Part shown: one piece after another, positions 59,237-64,000 of the stretch | Layout of the letters: the number at the start of each line of letters is the position of its first letter | Numbering within the stretch: position 1 is the stretch's first letter | From: Macrotis lagotis | Lineage: Eukaryota > Chordata > Mammalia > Peramelemorphia > Peramelidae | DNA length: 64,000 nt | Assembly: GCF_037893015.1 (NCBI RefSeq) | Contig: NC_133666.1 | Span: 653,594,957 to 653,658,956 of the forward strand | Reading direction: 5' to 3' | Notes under the pieces: generated by a model | Seen by the model: the letters and a program-made list of their open reading frames with translations, nothing else | Databases searched by the model: none | Told to the model about the DNA's origin: nothing | Made by a program: the position numbers and the translations under genes

Positions 59237-60346
59237 ATGAAGAAAGGTCAGTGGAAAAGTAGATCCATAGAAAAATTCTTGGAAGGAAAATTCCCTAACT
59301 CAAAGAGACCTAGAATATCTGAGGAGAATATGATCTGGTCTCCAGGACAGAAAGACTTCCTTGAATAAGGAAGGAGTTTAAAAATCAATTCGAGAATTTG
59401 GGAGAGTAAATTAACACCTTGCAACAAGAAAACAAATCATTGGAAAATACAATTGGACAAATACAAAATGAGACTAATTCTCTCAGATCCTCAATTGGAC
59501 AAATACAAAATGAGAATAATTCTCTCAGATCTTCAACTGGGCAAATGCAAAAAGAAAACAATTCTCTCAAAACCTCAATTCGACAAATGGAAAGCTCTTT
59601 CAAAAATAGAATTGACCAATTAGAAAAGGAGCTGCAAAAGGTAAATGAAAAAAACTCCTCACTAAAAAAAAAAGAATGAAGTCTGTAGAAACTAATGACT
59701 TCATGAGACAGCAAGAACCTGTTAAACAAAGCCAAAAAATATAAAAAATAGAATAATATGTAAAATACCTCTTCTGCAAAACCACTGATCTCAAGAATAG
59801 ATCGAGGAGGAGCAACCTGAGAATTATTGGACTTCCTGAAAACATTGAAGAGAAAAAAGCCTGGACTTAATGTTACAGTATCAAGTGATGGAAAATTACC
59901 CTGCTTTCATGGAACCAGAGGGCAAAGTAGTTATTGAAAGAATACTTCCATCCCCTCCAGAAAGAGATCCTAAAATGAAAACACCAAGGAATGTTGTGGC
60001 CAAATTCCAGGACTATCAGATGAAAGAGAAAATCCTGCAAGCAGCCAGAAAGAAATAATTTAAATGCCAAGGAGTCATAGTAAGGATGACGCAGGACCTG
60101 GCTGCATTGACGTTAAGCGATCGAAGGGCCTGGAATGAGATATTCCAAAGAGCAAAGGAGCTTGGAATGCAGCCAAGAATCCACTATCCTGCGAAGCTGA
60201 GCCTTCTTTTTCAGGGGGAAAGATGGACATTTAACAAAATGGAAGAATTCCAAAAATTCTTGATGAAAAGACCAGAGCTAAATAGAAAATTTGGACATCA
60301 AACAGCATGTTCAAGAGATACATGTACAGGTAAAAAAGGGGGGTAG
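59237..60346 (+). pseudogene. L1 ORF1, several stops
   Basis: ATG at 59,237 (MKKGQWKSRSIEKFL). An early stop breaks it near 59,365. 14-residue coiled-coil repeats (IGQIQNENNSLRSS) lie at 59,419-59,590, then RIDQLEKELQKV. The RRM-like part is degenerate. The C-terminal domain reads in two frames, 59,870-60,058 ([19 protein letters not shown]) and 60,086-60,346 (RAWNEIFQRAKELGMQPRI). Confidence 0.87.
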
Positions 60347-61079
60347 AAAAAAACTGCTATCCAATAAGTTGAAACTGGCTATATCCCAGCATGGGGGGAA
60401 AAGATTCTCACAACTCTTGAGAATTGTAACTCTAACAGAGAGAATATACTTAGCCAGAAGTGAAGGACACTCATGACTTATTCATGAGACTGCTATCCAG
60501 TGGAATGAAACTGGCTATAACCCTACGTGGGAGGAAAGAATTATAACTCTATTAAATGGAATGTATTTAGCTAGAAGTGATGAATACTCAGAATTTTCTG
60601 TGACTCAGATAGAATGATTTAAAAACACCTCCTTAAAATGGGGGGACAGGAAGGAGATGGGGGAGGGAGGGGATTGAATGGGGGTAAATATCATTATATT
60701 AAGAGGTACAAAATCCCTATGATAATAGTGGGGAAGAAGGGAGGAAATGAGAAACACCTGAATCTTCTTCTCATCAGTCTTGGCTTAAAGTTAACTTACA
60801 CACATACTAAGTTAACTTAAAAAACATCCTACCTTTGAAGTATTGAAAGGGGGAAAAGGGGAGAGGGGTGGAGAAAGGGAGGGGAGAAAAAGGGGGACTA
60901 ACAAAAATGAAGGGAAGGGAAAAGGGAAAAGGGGAGGGGTGGATATAGGAGGGCAAACAAACTGAAGGGGATGATATTCAGAAGCAAAATACTGGGGAAT
61001 ATGTATAAAGGGGGACAAAAGGAGAAAAATACAAACAGAGGGAAGATAGCATAGAGAGCAATAAAGAGTTAGTAATTAT

Positions 61080-64000
61080 AAATTTGAATGTGAATGAGAT
61101 GAACTCTCTTAAAATGTAACTGAATAACAGAGTGGATTAAAAACCAGAATCCTACAATATGCTCCTTACAAGAAACTCATCTGAAGCAGAGAAATACATA
61201 TAGAGTAAAGGTAAAATGTTGGAGCACAATATATTTTGCTTCAGTTGAAGTGAAAAAAGCAGGGGTAGCAATCCTTATCTCAGACAAAGCAGTTGCAAAA
61301 ATAGACAGCATTTAAAGAGATAAGGAAGGAAACTATAGCCTCCTAAAAGGTACCATAGACAATAAAGTTATTTCAATACTGAATATATGTGTGTATGTGT
61401 GTGTGTGCATGTGTGTGCACGTGCGTGCGTGTGCATGCACGTGCACACCCCATGGGATAGCATCCAAATTCTTACAGGAGAAGCTGAAAGAACTACAGTA
61501 AGAGATAGCAAAACTCTACTAGTTCGAAACCTCAACCTCCCGCTCTAAAGATCTAGTTAAATCGAACCATAAAATAAACAAGAAAGAAGTTAAGGAGGTA
61601 AATAGATTCTTAGAAAAACTAGGTATGATAGACTTATGGAGGAAACTAAATGGAGATAGAAAGGAATATGCCTTTTTCTCTGCAGTACATAGCACTTATA
61701 CAAAAATTGATAATGTACTAGGGCATTAGATCAACTGCAGAAAGACAGAAATAGTGAATGCACAGTTCTCAAATCACAATGCAATAAAAGTCATATGCAA
61801 TATTGGGCCAGGGAGATATAGCCCCAGAACTAATTCAAAACTGAATAATCATATTTTAAAAAATGAGTGGGTCGAGGAACAAATTATAGAAAGAATTAAT
61901 TATTTCATCCTAGATAATGACAATAATGAAACAACATACCAAACCCTATGGGATTCACTGAAAGCAGCTGTCAGGGGATATATTATATCTTTAAATGCTT
62001 ACATGAATAAATTAGAGACAGAGTAAATCAATGAACTAAATATGCAACTAAAAAAATAAGAGAAAGGAAAAATAAAAAATTCCCAATTAAATACCAAATT
62101 AGAAATTCTAAAAATTAAATGAGGAATTAATAAAAATCAGAAGCAAAAAATTATGAATTAATCAATAAAACCAAATGTTGGTTTTTTGAAAAAAACTAAT
62201 AAAATTGATAAATATATAGTGAATTTGATTTAAAAAAGAAAGAAAGAAGAAAACTAAATTGCTAGTATCATAAATGAAAAAGGTGAACTCACTACCAGTG
62301 AGGAGGAAATTAAAGTAATAATTCAGAATTATTTTGCCCAACTCTGCCAATAAATTTGACAATCTAAGTGAAATGGATGAATATTTACAAAAAATATAAG
62401 TTGCCCAGGTTAAATGAAGAGGAGATTAAATACCTAAACAACCCTACCTCATAAAAAGAAATTCAACAAGACATCACTGAACTCCCTAAGAAAAAATCTC
62501 CAGGGCCTGATGGATTCACAAGTGAGTTCTACCAAACATTTAAGGAACAATTGGTTCCAATTCTATAGAAACTCTTTCGAAAAATAGGGGAAGACAGAAC
62601 TCTGCCTAACTCTTTCTATGAAACCAATATGGTGCTGATACATAAACCAAGAAGAGTTAAAACAGAGAAAGATTATTATAGACCCATCTCTCTGATGAAT
62701 ATAGATGCAAAAATCTTAAATAAAATCTTAGCAAAATGATTAAAACAAGTTATCACTGGGATAATACATTTTGACCAAGTAGGATTCATCCCAAGAATGC
62801 AGGTTTGGATCAATATTAGGAAAACTGTTAGTATAATCAATTATATCAACAACAAACCTATCAGAAATTATATGATCATATCAATAGATGCTGAAAAAAC
62901 TTTTGACAAAATATAGCACCCATTCCTACTAAAAACACTAGAGAGTTTAGGAATAAATGGACTGTTTCTTAGAATAATAAACAGTATCTATCTGAAACCA
63001 TCAAGAAGCATTATATTTAATGGGGAGAGGCTAGAGGCATTCCCAATAAGATCAGGGGTGATACAAGGAAACAGTATCGTATTAGAAATGTTAACTTCAG
63101 CAATTAGAGAAGAAAAAGAAATTGAAAGAATTAGAATTGGGAAGGAAAAAACAAAACTCTCATTCTTTGCAGATAACATGATGATACACCTACAGAATCC
63201 CTAGAAATCATCCAGAAAACTGCTGGAAACAATTAGCAATTTTAGCAAAGTTGATGGATATAAAATAAACCCTCATAAATCCTCAATATTTCTATATATG
63301 ACTAACAAGGTACAGCAAGAAGAACTAGAAAGAAATCCCATTCAAAGTAACTTCAGACAATAAAAAATACCTGGGAATCTATTTGCTAAGGCAGACTCAG
63401 AAACTCTTTGAAAACAATTATAAAACACTTCTCACACAAATTAAATCAGATTTAAATAACTGGGCAAACATCAAGTACTCGTGGATAGGTAGAGCTAATA
63501 TAATAAAAATGACAATTGTACCAAAACCAAACTACCTGTTTAGCACCCTACCTATCAAAATTCCAAAAAGTTCTTTAATGAGTTAGAAAAAGTTGTAAGT
63601 AAATTCATATGGATAAATAAAAAGACAAGAATTTCCAGGGATTCAATGAAAAAAATGCGAAAGAAGGGGACTTAGCCCTACCTGATCTAAAATTATATTA
63701 TAAAGGATCAGTCATCAAAACTGTCTGGTATTGGCTAAGAAATAGAGTGGTAGACCAGTGGAATAGATTAGGTGCAATAGCAGGAAATGATTCTAGTAAT
63801 CTGCTGTTTGATAAACCCAAAGAGTCCAGCTATTGGTAAAAAACTCTGTCTTCAATAAAAAATGCTGGGAAAATTGGAAGTTAGTATGGAAGAAACTAAG
63901 ATTAGACCAACACCTTACACTCTATACCAAGATAAGATCCAAATGGATACAGAATTTAGACATAAAAAAGCAATACTATAAACAAATTAGAAGATCAAGG
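61080..64000 (+). pseudogene. L1 ORF2, broken and truncated by window edge
   Basis: Endonuclease start near 61,083; SNHNAIKVICNIGPGRY at 61,771; reverse transcriptase core at about 62,500-63,200 ([19 protein letters not shown], then [10 protein letters not shown] near 62,881 and FADN for the FADD motif near 63,166). The post-RT frame 63,383-63,586 includes WIGRANIIKMTIVPK. Many stops. Confidence 0.85.
61381..61450. repeat. (GT)n-like simple repeat in L1 ORF2
   Basis: GTGTGTATGTGTGTGTGTG followed by CACGTGCGTGCGTGTG-type units interrupts the endonuclease region. Confidence 0.93.

Larger units (their letters stand above)
58476..64000 (+). mobile_element. Long L1, plus strand, cut by window edge
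   Basis: 5' end CTTCCAGCCAAGATGGTGGA at 58,476, matching the 5' end of the L1 at 44,881. 5' UTR to about 59,236, ORF1 59,237-60,346, purine-rich spacer to about 61,080, ORF2 from about 61,080 to the right edge without reaching the 3' end. Both ORFs have stops. Same L1 family as the 38-45 kb copy, in the opposite orientation. Confidence 0.92.

Noticed and set aside
1..64000. CRISPR arrays, operons, phage or bacterial defence systems
   Set aside because: No regularly spaced direct repeats other than microsatellites; introns, SINEs and L1s show that this is vertebrate nuclear DNA.

Overview
This is a window of mammalian nuclear DNA, and the repeats point to a marsupial. At least twelve copies of a tRNA-derived SINE (head GGGGCAGCTAGGTGG, tail TTGCAAAAA) are scattered through it in both orientations. 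The L1 elements have a long purine-rich spacer between ORF1 and ORF2, and there are MIR, L2 and MAR1-like copies. The SINE type suggests an Australasian marsupial, but I cannot name the species from sequence alone.

Region 1 (about 1-20,400, minus strand) holds the only host gene I recognise, a ceramide synthase best matched to CERS4. Seven coding exons with GT-AG borders and consistent phase (8983-8810, 5235-5118, 3743-3625, 3459-3402, 2464-2414, 1380-1288, 679-551) encode residues 1-247 of a protein expected to be about 390 residues. They cover the N-terminal membrane segment, the partial homeobox-like domain and the first part of the TLC (Lag1) catalytic domain with its His-His pair. The rest of the gene lies beyond the left edge. 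A well-formed candidate 5' untranslated exon lies at 20400-20309, with a slightly CpG-richer stretch just upstream (20.5-21.3 kb). The introns carry SINEs, MIRs, an L1 remnant and an L2 remnant.

Region 2 (about 20.4-34 kb) is gene-poor: a long (GA)n array, an old plus-strand L1 split by a younger minus-strand L1 (26,090-30,004), a MAR1-like SINE, and one open, spliceable 125-nt candidate exon (33858-33734, minus) of unknown identity.

Region 3 (about 34.5-46 kb) is an old minus-strand L1 into which a nearly full-length but mutated minus-strand L1 (38,024-44,881) inserted, with a perfect 18-bp target duplication. That younger L1 was itself hit by a truncated SINE.

Region 4 (47,762-55,105, minus) is a two-LTR class II (betaretrovirus-like) endogenous provirus with a tRNA-Phe-type primer site and decayed gag, pro, pol and env. 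The LTRs differ by roughly 7%. It borders remains of a second, plus-strand gammaretrovirus-like ERV (about 55.7-58.2 kb: integrase fragment and 3' LTR).

Region 5 (58,207-64,000) is an old L1 fragment interrupted by another long plus-strand L1 that starts at 58,476 and runs off the right edge.

The window therefore reads as the 5' half of CERS4 followed by a retroelement-dense upstream flank in which elements are repeatedly nested. I see no bacterial-type system, CRISPR array or obviously new protein family. The most novel items are the unidentified in-phase candidate exon, the loss of the Asn19 glycosylation sequon in CERS4, the IAP-like env-bearing provirus in a marsupial, and the length-variable coiled-coil repeats of the L1 ORF1.
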